From NCBI RefSeq assembly GCF_000961885.1, contig NZ_JZKH01000053.1, positions 1 to 53,454 of the forward strand: DNA of 53,454 bases, read 5' to 3'. The notes beneath the pieces are model-generated. The model worked only from the letters and a program-made list of their open reading frames with translations, ran no database searches and had not been told where the DNA came from. This DNA comes from Streptomyces rubellomurinus. GTDB lineage: Bacteria; Actinomycetota; Actinomycetes; Streptomycetales; Streptomycetaceae. Of this stretch, positions 1 to 7,446 are shown in pieces (position 1 is the stretch's first letter; the number at the start of each line of letters is the position of its first letter). A program made the position numbers and the translations under genes.

Positions 1-648
1 ACCGGGCCGGACGGCGCCTCGCACCACGGCATGTGGGACATGTCGATCCTCCAGGTCGTCCCCGGCCTGCGGCTCGCCGCCCCGCGCGACGCCGACCAGC
101 TGCGCGCCCAGCTGCGCGAGGCCGTCGCCGTCGACCACGCGCCCACCGTGATCCGCTTCCCCAAGGGGACCGTCGGCCCCGCCGTCCCCGCCGTCGAGCG
201 GATCGGCGGCGTCGACGTGCTGCTGCGCACCGGCCCGCTGCCGGAGATCCTGCTGGTCTCGGTCGGCACCACCGCACCGGCCTGCCTGGACGCCGCCCGG
301 CTGCTGCTCGCCGAGGGCTTCACCGCGACCGTCGTCGACCCGCGCTGGGTCAAGCCCGTCGACCCGGGGCTGGCCGAACTCGCCGCCGCCCACCGGCTGG
401 TGGTCACCGTCGAGGACAACGGCCGGGTGGGCGGCGTCGGTTCGGCCGTCGCCCAGGCGCTGCGCGACGCCGACGTGGACGTGCCCGCGCGGGTGCTCGG
501 CCTGCCGCAGGAGTTCCTGGCGCACGCCTCGCGCGGCGAGATCCTGGAGGAGGCCGGCCTGACCGGCACCGGGGTCGCGGCCCAGACCGCCGTCTTCGCC
601 AAGAACCTGCTACCGACCCGAGGAGCGAACCCGCGCCATGCCGGCTGA
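1..648 (+). CDS. dxs: 1-deoxy-D-xylulose-5-phosphate synthase, C-terminal part (5' end outside window)
   Basis: The frame is open from the first base and reads [15 protein letters not shown], the conserved region of the DXS pyrimidine-binding domain. It continues through the transketolase C-terminal domain ([23 protein letters not shown]) to a TAG-free end at TGA 646-648, leaving about 215 of roughly 640 residues. DXS is a thiamine-diphosphate enzyme that condenses pyruvate with glyceraldehyde 3-phosphate to start the MEP isoprenoid pathway. The last 11 bases overlap the next gene, so the two are probably translationally coupled. In streptomycetes an extra dxs sits in the hopanoid cluster beside an HpnO-type aminotransferase, which fits here. 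The missing N-terminus lies upstream of the window. Confidence 0.95.
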   Translation, partial: TGPDGASHHGMWDMSILQVVPGLRLAAPRDADQLRAQLREAVAVDHAPTVIRFPKGTVGPAVPAVERIGGVDVLLRTGPLPEILLVSVGTTAPACLDAARLLLAEGFTATVVDPRWVKPVDPGLAELAAAHRLVVTVEDNGRVGGVGSAVAQALRDADVDVPARVLGLPQEFLAHASRGEILEEAGLTGTGVAAQTAVFAKNLLPTRGANPRHAG

Positions 649-2038
649 CCCCGACCGCCCCGCCTTCGACCTCGCCCAGCTGCTCGCCGAACGCGGCGGG
701 GAGCGCTACGAGTTGAACAGCCGCTACGTCAACCCGCAGCTGTCGCGGATGCTGCACACCATCGGTTTCGACAAGTACTACGAGCGCGCCGAGGGCCCGT
801 ACTTCTACGACGCCGAGGGCCACGAGTACCTGGACATGCTGGCCGGCTTCGGCATCTTCGCGCTCGGCCGCCACCACCCGGTGGTGCGCTCGGCCGTCCA
901 GCAGGTGATGGACCTGGACCTGCCGGACCTCGTCCGCTTCGACTGCTCGCCGCTGGCCGGGCTGCTCGCCGAGCGGCTGCTGTCGTACGCGCCCGGGCTC
1001 GACCGGGTGTTCTTCGGCAACAGCGGCACCGAGGCCGTCGAGACGGCGCTCAAGTTCGCCCGGTACGCCACCGGCCGCAAGCGGATCCTGTACGCCGACC
1101 ACGCCTTCCACGGGCTGACCACCGGCTCGCTGTCCGTCAACGGGGAGAGCGGCTTCCGCAAGGGCTTCGACCCGCTGCTGCCGGACACCGCCATCCCGCT
1201 CGGCGACATCGGGGCGCTGGCCAAGGAGCTCAAGCGCGGCGACGTCGCGGCCCTGATCGTCGAGCCGATCCAGGGCAAGGGCGTCCTCGCGCCGCCGCCC
1301 GGCTGGCTGCGCGCCGCCCAGGCGCTGCTGCACGAGCACAAGGCGCTGCTGATCTGCGACGAGGTGCAGACCGGGATCGGGCGCACCGGCGAGTTCTTCG
1401 CCTACCAGCACGAGGACGGCGTGCTGCCCGACCTGGTGTGCGCCGCCAAGGCGCTCTCCGGCGGGTACGTGCCGATCGGGGCGACGCTCGGCAAGGGCTG
1501 GATCTTCGAGAAGGTGTACTCCTCGATGGACCGGGTGCTGGTCCACTCAAGTAGCTTCGGCTCGAACAACCAGGCGATGGCGGCCGGGCTGGCGACGCTG
1601 CGGGTGCTGGAGGACGAGCGGGTGGTGGACAACGCCCGGAAGGTCGGCGACCAGCTCCGCGAGCGGCTGGCCGCGCTGGTCGACCGCTACGAGCTGCTGG
1701 CCGAGGTGCGCGGGCGCGGACTGATGATCGGCATCGAGTTCGGCCGGCCCAAGTCGCTCAAGCTGCGCACCGGCTGGACGGCGCTGCAGGCGGCGCGCAA
1801 GGGGCTGTTCGCGCAGATGGTCGTCGTGCCGCTGCTGCAGCGCCACCGCATCCTCACCCAGGTGTCCGGGGACCACCTGGAGGTGATCAAGCTGATTCCG
1901 CCGCTGATCATCACCGAGCGGGACGTGGACCGGTTCGTGGACGCCTTCACCGACATCATGGACGATGCCCACCGGGGCAGCGGGTTGATGTGGGACTTCG
2001 GGCGGACATTGGTGAAGCAGTCGCTCGGCAACCGCTGA
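638..2038 (+). CDS. hpnO: class III aminotransferase, HpnO-like (aminobacteriohopanetriol formation)
   Basis: This 466-residue PLP enzyme has a class III aminotransferase core: the glycine-rich [15 protein letters not shown], the [13 protein letters not shown] aspartate motif, the Schiff-base lysine in [14 protein letters not shown], and the C-terminal [11 protein letters not shown]. The start ATG is preceded by GAGGAGC and overlaps dxs. In hopanoid clusters of Streptomyces this gene follows dxs and corresponds to HpnO, which aminates the ribosylhopane-derived side chain to give aminobacteriohopanetriol. The substrate is inferred from context; the fold and cofactor are clear. An ornithine- or acetylornithine-type substrate is the main alternative, but the long C-terminus and the dxs partner argue against it. 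A strong hairpin follows the stop codon. Confidence 0.85.
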   Translation: MPADPDRPAFDLAQLLAERGGERYELNSRYVNPQLSRMLHTIGFDKYYERAEGPYFYDAEGHEYLDMLAGFGIFALGRHHPVVRSAVQQVMDLDLPDLVRFDCSPLAGLLAERLLSYAPGLDRVFFGNSGTEAVETALKFARYATGRKRILYADHAFHGLTTGSLSVNGESGFRKGFDPLLPDTAIPLGDIGALAKELKRGDVAALIVEPIQGKGVLAPPPGWLRAAQALLHEHKALLICDEVQTGIGRTGEFFAYQHEDGVLPDLVCAAKALSGGYVPIGATLGKGWIFEKVYSSMDRVLVHSSSFGSNNQAMAAGLATLRVLEDERVVDNARKVGDQLRERLAALVDRYELLAEVRGRGLMIGIEFGRPKSLKLRTGWTALQAARKGLFAQMVVVPLLQRHRILTQVSGDHLEVIKLIPPLIITERDVDRFVDAFTDIMDDAHRGSGLMWDFGRTLVKQSLGNR

Positions 2039-2072
2039 GCGGTCGGGGTGTGCGGAGCGGTCGGGGTGTGCG

Positions 2073-2109
2073 CGGAGCGGGAAGTCGGCCGGGCCGACTT
2101 CCCGCTCCG
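2073..2109. terminator. bidirectional hairpin terminator
   Basis: A perfect 17-bp stem (2073-2089 with 2093-2109) closes on a 3-base loop. It lies between the convergent ends of the hpnO-like gene and the DUF6343 gene. It is preceded by two near-identical copies of GAGCGGTCGGGGTGTGCG. There is no clear T-tract, as is common in high-G+C actinobacteria. Confidence 0.75.
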
Positions 2110-2122
2110 GGGAGACACCGCG

Positions 2123-2398
2123 TCAGAGCTCGGTCCGGCGGCGGCGGACGACCACCGCGAGGTCCACGGCGGCGAACAGGGTGAGCACGCCGCAGGCCAC
2201 CGCGAAGCCGATCAGGGTGCCCCGGCTCGGGGCGCCGAACGCGGGGGAGGCGGCCGCCCAGAGCGCGAAGCCGAGCGTCGCCAGCGCGAACAGCGGCGTG
2301 AAGGCGAGCGAGAGCAGGAAGCGCAGCTTGAGGTCGCTGCGGGCGGTGGCGGGCTCGGTGCCGCTGCGCCACCGCCGTCGCGGGGTGGTGGTGCGCAT
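2123..2398 (-). CDS. small two-helix membrane protein, DUF6343 type
   Basis: This 91-residue protein has a basic, threonine-rich start, the short motif SGTEPATARSDLKLR, two hydrophobic helices (about residues 30-52 and 60-80), and a basic RRRRTEL tail. The motif and layout match the streptomycete DUF6343 family, whose function is unknown. The ATG at 2398 is chosen because GGAGG lies 8 bases upstream; a GTG at 2407 would overlap that ribosome-binding site. The gene is monocistronic and convergent with the hpnO-like gene, with the stem-loop at 2073-2109 between them. Confidence 0.75.
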   Translation of the reverse strand: MRTTTPRRRWRSGTEPATARSDLKLRFLLSLAFTPLFALATLGFALWAAASPAFGAPSRGTLIGFAVACGVLTLFAAVDLAVVVRRRRTEL

Positions 2399-2505
2399 GC
2401 CGGTCACCTCCGGGCCGCGGCGGGTGGGGCTACCCTTCCAGCGTACGTCCGGGATCGGTGCCGGTACGGGCCGGTGCGGCGGCGGGGCGAGTCCGGGGAG
2501 GGGCG

Positions 2506-2697
2506 ATGGCGGAGGCGGCGGACGCCGGGCGTTACACGGGGCTGGGCGTCGAGCGGGCCCGGGAGCTGGCCGAGCGGCACGGCTGGGCGTCGGTCCGGGT
2601 GCTGGAGCCGGGGGCGATGATGACCATGGACCACCGGGAGGGGCGGCTCAACCTGGTGGTGCGTGACGGGGTGGTCGAGCGCGGCTGGGAGGGGTGA
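2506..2697 (+). CDS. I78-type peptidase inhibitor family protein
   Basis: A 63-residue protein. Its core pattern, RARELAERHGWASVRVLEPG followed by MMTMDHREGRLNLVV, is the signature of the small proteinase-inhibitor I78 family: the loop carries the reactive-site region and the conserved D-x-R-x-x-R-L-N/R-V. The ATG at 2506 follows GGGGAGGGGCG, whereas an upstream GTG at 2458 has no good ribosome-binding site. No signal peptide is seen, so it may act in the cytoplasm or on a protease met during export. No protease gene adjoins it. The inhibitor activity is inferred from the family alone. Confidence 0.7.
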   Translation: MAEAADAGRYTGLGVERARELAERHGWASVRVLEPGAMMTMDHREGRLNLVVRDGVVERGWEG

Positions 2698-2757
2698 CGC
2701 GCTCCGCGGCGCGGGTGTCGGGACGGGGTCGGCGCGGGTGTCGGCGCGGCGCGGGCG

Positions 2758-3582
2758 TCAGCGGCCGAAGCGTCGGGCCAGCCGCCGTTCGGCTGCGGCG
2801 ACCAGCGGCTCCAGCAGCGGCAGCGACAGCAGCACCAGCAGGCCGGCGGCCCAGCCGGCCAGCACGTCGGTGACCCAGTGGGTGCCGAGGTAGACCGTGG
2901 TGAGGCCGATCGAGCAGGCCGTCGCGGCGGCGATCACGGCGCCGGTGCGCCGCCAGCGGGCGGCCAGGTAGGCGAGCACGCCCCAGGTGACCACGGCGTT
3001 GGCGGTGTGGCCGGAGGGGAAGATGGTGCCGCCGGAGAACAGCTCGGGCGAGCCGACGTACTGGGCGTAGTGCGGGCCGAGCCGCCCGGTGACGATCTTG
3101 ACCGCGCCGACCGTGACGTTCAGCAGCAGCAGCGCGACCGCCATCACCAGCAGCGGCCGCAGCCGGCCGAGCCGGTGGGCGCGCCAGGCGAGCCAGGCGA
3201 AGGCGGCGATCGCCGAGGGGCCGCGCTGGCCGGCCACCACCCAGGTGTCGAGCAGCGGCTCCAGCCGGGGCCAGCGCTCGTACGGGCGCAGCAGCCGGAC
3301 CGACCAGTCGAGGTCGACCAGTTCGGTGTTGAGCAGCACCCCGGCGAGCACCAGCAGGTAGGCGGCGCAGGTGGCGAGGAGCAGGGCGGTGTGGCGGCGG
3401 CTCAGCGGCGGCCAGGCGGGCTCGGGGCGGCCGGGGCCGGGCGGCCGGTGGGCGCGGTGGGCACGGTGGGCGTGGTCGGCGGCTCGGGGGCCGGGCCGGG
3501 CGGAGGTGCGGTGTTCCGGCCCGCGCCGCTGAATCGGGACGGCGGGGGTAATTCTGACTGGCACGGAGGTGACCATACCCAT
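2758..3582 (-). CDS. PAP2 superfamily membrane phosphatase
   Basis: An integral membrane phosphatase of about 274 residues. It carries the three PAP2 signatures: a K-x6-R pattern in KIVTGRLGP, FPSGHTAN, and the late histidine/aspartate in YLGTHWVTD. Five or six hydrophobic helices surround them. The family dephosphorylates lipid phosphates such as phosphatidic acid or undecaprenyl pyrophosphate outside the membrane; which one is used here cannot be read from sequence. The N-terminal region is rich in Pro, His and Arg (HRAHRAHRPPGPGRPEP) and looks disordered. The start is uncertain: ATGs at 3582 and 3576 and a TTG at 3633 are all in frame, none with a strong ribosome-binding site. Confidence 0.82.
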   Translation of the reverse strand: MGMVTSVPVRITPAVPIQRRGPEHRTSARPGPRAADHAHRAHRAHRPPGPGRPEPAWPPLSRRHTALLLATCAAYLLVLAGVLLNTELVDLDWSVRLLRPYERWPRLEPLLDTWVVAGQRGPSAIAAFAWLAWRAHRLGRLRPLLVMAVALLLLNVTVGAVKIVTGRLGPHYAQYVGSPELFSGGTIFPSGHTANAVVTWGVLAYLAARWRRTGAVIAAATACSIGLTTVYLGTHWVTDVLAGWAAGLLVLLSLPLLEPLVAAAERRLARRFGR

Positions 3583-3735
3583 TCGGGAAGGGTCATTCCG
3601 AGGGGAATTGTCATTTTCCCGGGAAATCGACAAACAGGTCGATCGGGTGCGGTCGGGCGGTCGGTTTTCTCGATTATTCGAGCGAGGACCAGTGTTGTCT
3701 TCGAATGATTTCGCAAAAGTCCCGGTAAAGGAATA

Positions 3736-3770
3736 GGAGCGGGGAGCCGGCTCGGCCGGCTCCCCGCTCC
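3736..3770 (-). terminator. hairpin terminator downstream of the SDR gene
   Basis: A perfect 16-bp stem (3736-3751 with 3755-3770) with a TCG loop lies 38 bases past the stop codon of the minus-strand FabG-type gene and upstream of the PAP2 gene. Confidence 0.75.
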
Positions 3771-3807
3771 GTGGTCACCCTGTGTAGGTTCCGTGCTCGG
3801 GAAGGGC

Positions 3808-4575
3808 TCAGTCGAGGGGGCCGCCCGCCACGTAGATCACCTGACCGGACACGAAGCCGGCGCCCTCGCTGGCGAGGAACGAGATGGTGTGGGCGACATC
3901 CTCAGGCTGACCGACCCGCTGGACCGGGATCTGAGAGGCTGCGGCGTGCTGGAAGGCCTCGAAGTCCATGCCGACCCGGGCCGCGGTGGCCGCCGTCATG
4001 TCCGTGGCGATGAAGCCCGGGGCGACCGCGTTGGCGGTGATGCCGAACTTGCCGAGCTCGATGGCCAAAGTCTTGGTGAAGCCCTGCAGGCCGGCCTTGG
4101 CGGCCGAGTAGTTGGCCTGGCCGCGGTTGCCCTGGGCCGATGAGGAGGACAGGTTGACGATCCGGCCGAAACCGGCGTCCACCATGTGCTTCTGCACCGC
4201 GCGGGTCATCAGGAAGGCGCCGCGCAGGTGCACGTTCATGACCGTGTCCCAGTCCGACTCCGACATCTTGAAGAGGAGGTTGTCGCGCAGGACGCCGGCG
4301 TTGTTGACCAGGACGACCGGGGCTCCCAGTTCGGCGGCGACGCGGTCGACGGCGGCCTGCACCTGCTCGGCGTCCGAGACGTCGGCGCCGACCGCCAGGG
4401 CCCGGCCGCCGGCGGCGGTGATCCGGTCGACGGTGTCCTTGCCGGCGGCCTCGTCCAGGTCCAGGACGGCCACCGCGTAGCCGTCCTCGGCCAGCCGGAC
4501 GGCGGTCGCGGCGCCCAGGCCGCGGGCGGCGCCGGTGACGACGGCGACCCGGGTGGCGGTGCTCTGCTCGGTCAT
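3808..4575 (-). CDS. fabG: short-chain dehydrogenase, 3-oxoacyl-ACP reductase (FabG) type
   Basis: A 255-residue classical SDR: cofactor motif TGAARGLG (14-21), VNNAG (90-94), catalytic serines in NLSSSS, and Y156-x3-K160 in YSAAK. The DxD at the end of the second strand (VLDLDE) favours NAD(H). The C-terminal SGQVIYVAGGPLD is typical of FabG-like enzymes reducing 3-oxoacyl thioesters. The gene stands alone, with no acp or fabF next to it, so it is probably an accessory reductase rather than the housekeeping one; any secondary-alcohol substrate remains possible. The start at 4575 is preferred over an upstream in-frame start at 4638, whose extra 21 residues look non-coding. It is divergent from the double MarR gene. 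Confidence 0.85.
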   Translation of the reverse strand: MTEQSTATRVAVVTGAARGLGAATAVRLAEDGYAVAVLDLDEAAGKDTVDRITAAGGRALAVGADVSDAEQVQAAVDRVAAELGAPVVLVNNAGVLRDNLLFKMSESDWDTVMNVHLRGAFLMTRAVQKHMVDAGFGRIVNLSSSSAQGNRGQANYSAAKAGLQGFTKTLAIELGKFGITANAVAPGFIATDMTAATAARVGMDFEAFQHAAASQIPVQRVGQPEDVAHTISFLASEGAGFVSGQVIYVAGGPLD

Positions 4576-4824
4576 GCCCACAACTCGTCTCTCTCGGGGG
4601 TCTGCCTCCGGGGGAGCGCCCCCGGAGAGGGTGGCCACACCCTACCGGCGGGTAGGGGGCGCGGCCAGGGCGGAGAGCCGCAGGTGACGGTCGGTAAGGA
4701 CCGACCGGTCGGCTTTCTGCTGAATCCGGGTTACTGCAAGCGGGTCGCAGCGCGTAAATATGCCAATGTTGCCGAACCTGCGTCTACTATCCGCCCCTGC
4801 CTGCCAGCAAGGGCCCGCCGTTTG

Positions 4825-4935
4825 TATAGTGTCCGCCAGCAGCCACCGGCTGCACGGCTGGAGCGCCCTCCCTCATAGCTGGACGCCCACTCGCCGTAAC
4901 TGCCCCACCCGGGTGTCCCACACACACCGGGTGTG
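4825..4935 (+). promoter_or_regulatory. putative promoter and operator region of the double MarR gene
   Basis: The 376-base gap between the divergent SDR and MarR genes holds a -10-like TATAGT at 4825-4830. It also holds two neighbouring palindromes, CACCCGGGTG (4906-4915) and CACACC-G-GGTGTG (4923-4935), just before the MarR start. MarR proteins usually bind such palindromes and repress their own gene; that role here is inferred. Confidence 0.4.
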
Positions 4936-4951
4936 ACATCGGGACGGATAC

Positions 4952-5848
4952 ATGGTGCTGGGGGAGATCCCGACAACCCGCGTGTCCGCGCGACTGCAGC
5001 AGTCGCCCGGACACCTCATTCGCGTTGCGCAGCAGGTTCACACCCGTCTGTGGTCCGAACACGTCGGAGCCGATCTCACGGCTCCGCAGTTCGCCGTTCT
5101 GCTGGTGCTCGCCCTGGAACCGGGCGCGGACCAGCGGACGGTCGGCGAGCGTGCCTCGCTGGACAAGGCGACGATGGCCGAGATGGTCGCGCGGCTGGTC
5201 CGCCGTGGCCTGGTGCTGCGCAGGCGCGACCCGGCCGACGGCCGGCGCAAGTTGCTCGCTCTCTCGCAGAGCGGGGCCCAGGCGGTGCGCGAGGCCACCG
5301 GCGGGGTGGTCCGCGTGCAGCGCGTCCTGTTCGAGCCGCTGACGGCGGAGGAGCAGGTCGAGATCGTCCGGGTGATGGCCAAGATAGCCAGGCTGGAGCC
5401 CGCGGCCGTCGCCGTCATGACGGACGCGCGGCCGATACTGGACGCCCAGCGGGCGATCGGCTACCTGATCAGGGTCGGCCAGCAGGTGCACACCAAGCTC
5501 TGGTCCGAGCACGTCGGCTCGGAGCTGACGGCGCCGCAGTACGCGGTGCTGGACGCGCTGGAGCTGGAACCGGGCGCGGACCAGCGCACGGTCGGCGAGC
5601 TGGCCTCGCTGGACAAGGCCACCATGGCCGAGATGGTCAGCCGGCTGGTGCGCCGCGGTCTGGTGCAGCGCCGGCGCGACCCCTCGGACGGGCGGCGCAA
5701 CCTGCTCTCGCTCTCGCCGGCGGGGCAGGACCTGCTGCACCGGTCGGCGGCCGGCGTGGCCGAGGTCCAGCGGCTGCTGCTCGCCCCGCTGGCCGAGGAG
5801 GAGCACGAGGCTGCGCTCGCGCTCATCGGCAAGGCGGCCAGGCTGTAG
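4952..5848 (+). CDS. tandem-domain MarR family regulator (single-chain pseudo-dimer)
   Basis: A 298-residue protein made of two complete MarR winged-helix domains, residues about 20-150 and 170-298. Both copies show the same order: LIRV-x-QQVHT-x-LWSEHVG, LTAPQ, LEPGADQRTVGE, SLDKATMAEMV-x-RLVRRGLV and RRRDP-x-DGRR. An ordinary MarR protein is about 150 residues and works as a homodimer, so this chain probably carries its own dimer partner. The repeat is also visible in the DNA with a 450-base period. The recognition helices (LDKATMAEMV) are identical while the wing and linker regions differ. The ATG at 4952 fits the domain start. Ligand and targets are unknown; palindromes just upstream suggest autoregulation. 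Confidence 0.9.
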   Translation: MVLGEIPTTRVSARLQQSPGHLIRVAQQVHTRLWSEHVGADLTAPQFAVLLVLALEPGADQRTVGERASLDKATMAEMVARLVRRGLVLRRRDPADGRRKLLALSQSGAQAVREATGGVVRVQRVLFEPLTAEEQVEIVRVMAKIARLEPAAVAVMTDARPILDAQRAIGYLIRVGQQVHTKLWSEHVGSELTAPQYAVLDALELEPGADQRTVGELASLDKATMAEMVSRLVRRGLVQRRRDPSDGRRNLLSLSPAGQDLLHRSAAGVAEVQRLLLAPLAEEEHEAALALIGKAARL

Positions 5849-5962
5849 CCGACGTCGCACACATCACCGCCAAAACGATTCGCCAACGGTCGGAAGGCTC
5901 CGGCGCGCGTCGCGTGCGGTGAGGTGGTGTCGCCGGGTGCCGTGCGGTGCCCGTGACGCGTG

Positions 5963-6000
5963 AAGGACCGCCGGCCCCCGTGTGGGGGCCGGCGGTCCTT
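5963..6000. terminator. strong bidirectional terminator
   Basis: A perfect 17-bp stem (5963-5979 with 5984-6000) closes on a GTGT loop. The stem begins AAGG and ends CCTT, giving short A/T edges on both strands. It separates the convergent MarR and aldo/keto reductase genes. Confidence 0.85.
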
Positions 6001-6075
6001 CGGTCGTTCCGGGGGTGGCGGGGCGTCAGGACGGGCGCCGCCGCGGGGCGTTCGAGGCCGCCGCCCGGTGCTCCG

Positions 6076-6942
6076 TCAGTTCCAGTCGAAGCCCTGCGGG
6101 TCCGGACCGATCCGCTTGCCGGTGGCGACGCCGGCGACCGCCGCGAGGTCCTCGGCGTCCAGCTCGAAGCCGGCCACGTCCAGGTTCTCCCGGATGCGGG
6201 ACGGGGTGACGGACTTCGGGATGGCGATCACACCGCTCTGCAGGTGCCAGCGCAGCACCACCTGGGCCACCGTGCGGCCGTGCTTCTCGGCGATCTTCAC
6301 CAGCGCCGGCTCGGCCAGCAGCTCGCCGCCCTGGCCCAGCGGGCTCCACGCCTCGGTGGCGATGCCGTGCTCGGCGTGGAAGGCGCGCAGCTCCGTCTGC
6401 GGGAAGTACGGGTGCAGCTCGACCTGGTTCAGCACCGGGGTGACGGAGGACTCGGCCAGCAGGCGGGTCAGCTGCTCCGGGCCGAAGTTGGAGACGCCGA
6501 CCGACTTGACCCGGCCGTCCGCCTTCAGCTGCTCGAAGGCCTTCCAGATGTTCGGGAAGCTGCCGTGCATCGGGCGCGGCCAGTGGATCAGGTAGAGGTC
6601 GACGTAGTCGAGGCCCAGCTTGGCCAGCGAGGCGTCGAACTCGCGCAGCACCGCGTCGCGGCCCTGCTCGCCGGACCAGTCACGGGTGCCCGAGTTCCAC
6701 AGCTTGGTGGTGACGTACAGGTCCTCGCGGGCGACGGCGCCGCTCGCCAGCGCCTCGGTGATCGCCCGGCCGGTGCCGGCCTCGTTCTCGTACACGGCCG
6801 CGGTGTCGATGGAGCGGTAGCCCGCCTCGATCGCGGCGCGGACGGCGGTGGTGGCCTCGGCGTCCGGGACCTGCCAGACGCCGAAACCGAGCTGCGGGAT
6901 CCGGGAGCCGTCGTTGAGGGTGACGCTGGGGATGGTGCTCAC
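6076..6942 (-). CDS. aldo/keto reductase (2,5-diketogluconate reductase-like)
   Basis: A 288-residue AKR with the catalytic tetrad D46, Y51, K80 and H120 visible in IDTAAVYENE, VTTKLW and LYLIHWP. The C-terminal cofactor loop IPKSVTPSRIREN shows the NADPH-binding K/S/R pattern. These soluble enzymes reduce aldehydes and ketones; the closest type is the AKR5-like 2,5-diketo-D-gluconate reductase group, but the physiological substrate cannot be told. It starts at ATG 6942 and is monocistronic, ending at the shared terminator 5963-6000. Confidence 0.9.
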   Translation of the reverse strand: MSTIPSVTLNDGSRIPQLGFGVWQVPDAEATTAVRAAIEAGYRSIDTAAVYENEAGTGRAITEALASGAVAREDLYVTTKLWNSGTRDWSGEQGRDAVLREFDASLAKLGLDYVDLYLIHWPRPMHGSFPNIWKAFEQLKADGRVKSVGVSNFGPEQLTRLLAESSVTPVLNQVELHPYFPQTELRAFHAEHGIATEAWSPLGQGGELLAEPALVKIAEKHGRTVAQVVLRWHLQSGVIAIPKSVTPSRIRENLDVAGFELDAEDLAAVAGVATGKRIGPDPQGFDWN

Positions 6943-7039
6943 GGGGACGCGGTGCCTTCCGGTGGTGCGGGTGGTTTCACTCGGGGCAACCGGTGCCCGG
7001 GCGGGATTGTTCCCGCCGTTCGGGCGAATCTCGCGGCGG

Positions 7040-7105
7040 CCCGGCCGGGGCCCGGCCGGGGCCCGGCCGGGGCCCGGGCGGGGCCCGTCCGGGGCCTGGC
7101 CGGGT
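7040..7105. repeat. 11-bp G+C tandem repeat in the intergenic gap
   Basis: About six copies of CCCGGCCGGGG, the last three degenerate, sit between the divergent aldo/keto reductase and ABC exporter genes. The rest of the 504-base gap (6943-7446) is very G+C-rich and shows no convincing gene. A frame open upstream of the exporter start at 7447 has a low-complexity translation and no ribosome-binding site. Confidence 0.6.
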
Positions 7106-7446
7106 TGTGAGCGGGTTGGGGGCGGGGGGCGGCCGGCCGGGGCGGGAAAAACCTGTTGCGCGGATCACATTCCGGTTGGCAGGCTCGCGGCCATGACCTC
7201 CTGAGATCAGGGCCCTTCGTGCCCTTCCCGTCGTCCGTCGTCGCACGGCGCCCCGCCCCCGGCGGGTCGACGCCGTCGTTCCGGCGTCGCCTCCGACGCC
7301 GCCGCGCGGTCGGGCGGCCGGCCCGCCTCCCGAAGCCGGGCCCCGCGCCGCCGTCCGCCCCTGCCCCTGCGCCCCCGCGCCCTGTCCCCGGGCTCGCGCA
7401 CCCCCGCACCGCCGCGTTCCCCCGCGCCCTTCCGCATCGGAGTGTC

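Noticed and set aside
404..1546. 380-codon minus-strand frame opposite dxs and hpnO
   Set aside because: It is a mirror of the plus-strand genes caused by G/C-biased third positions; its translation is a low-complexity string without any domain.
4734..4740. CTGCAAG as a second MalR site near the double MarR gene
   Set aside because: Only one half-site is present, without the facing CTTGCAG.
7040..7105. Origin or attachment site
   Set aside because: It is a simple G+C tandem repeat with no DnaA boxes, tRNA end or integrase nearby.
7156..7446. N-terminal extension of ABC half-transporter 1
   Set aside because: The 97 extra codons are Pro/Arg-rich, and ATG 7447 gives the normal exporter start.
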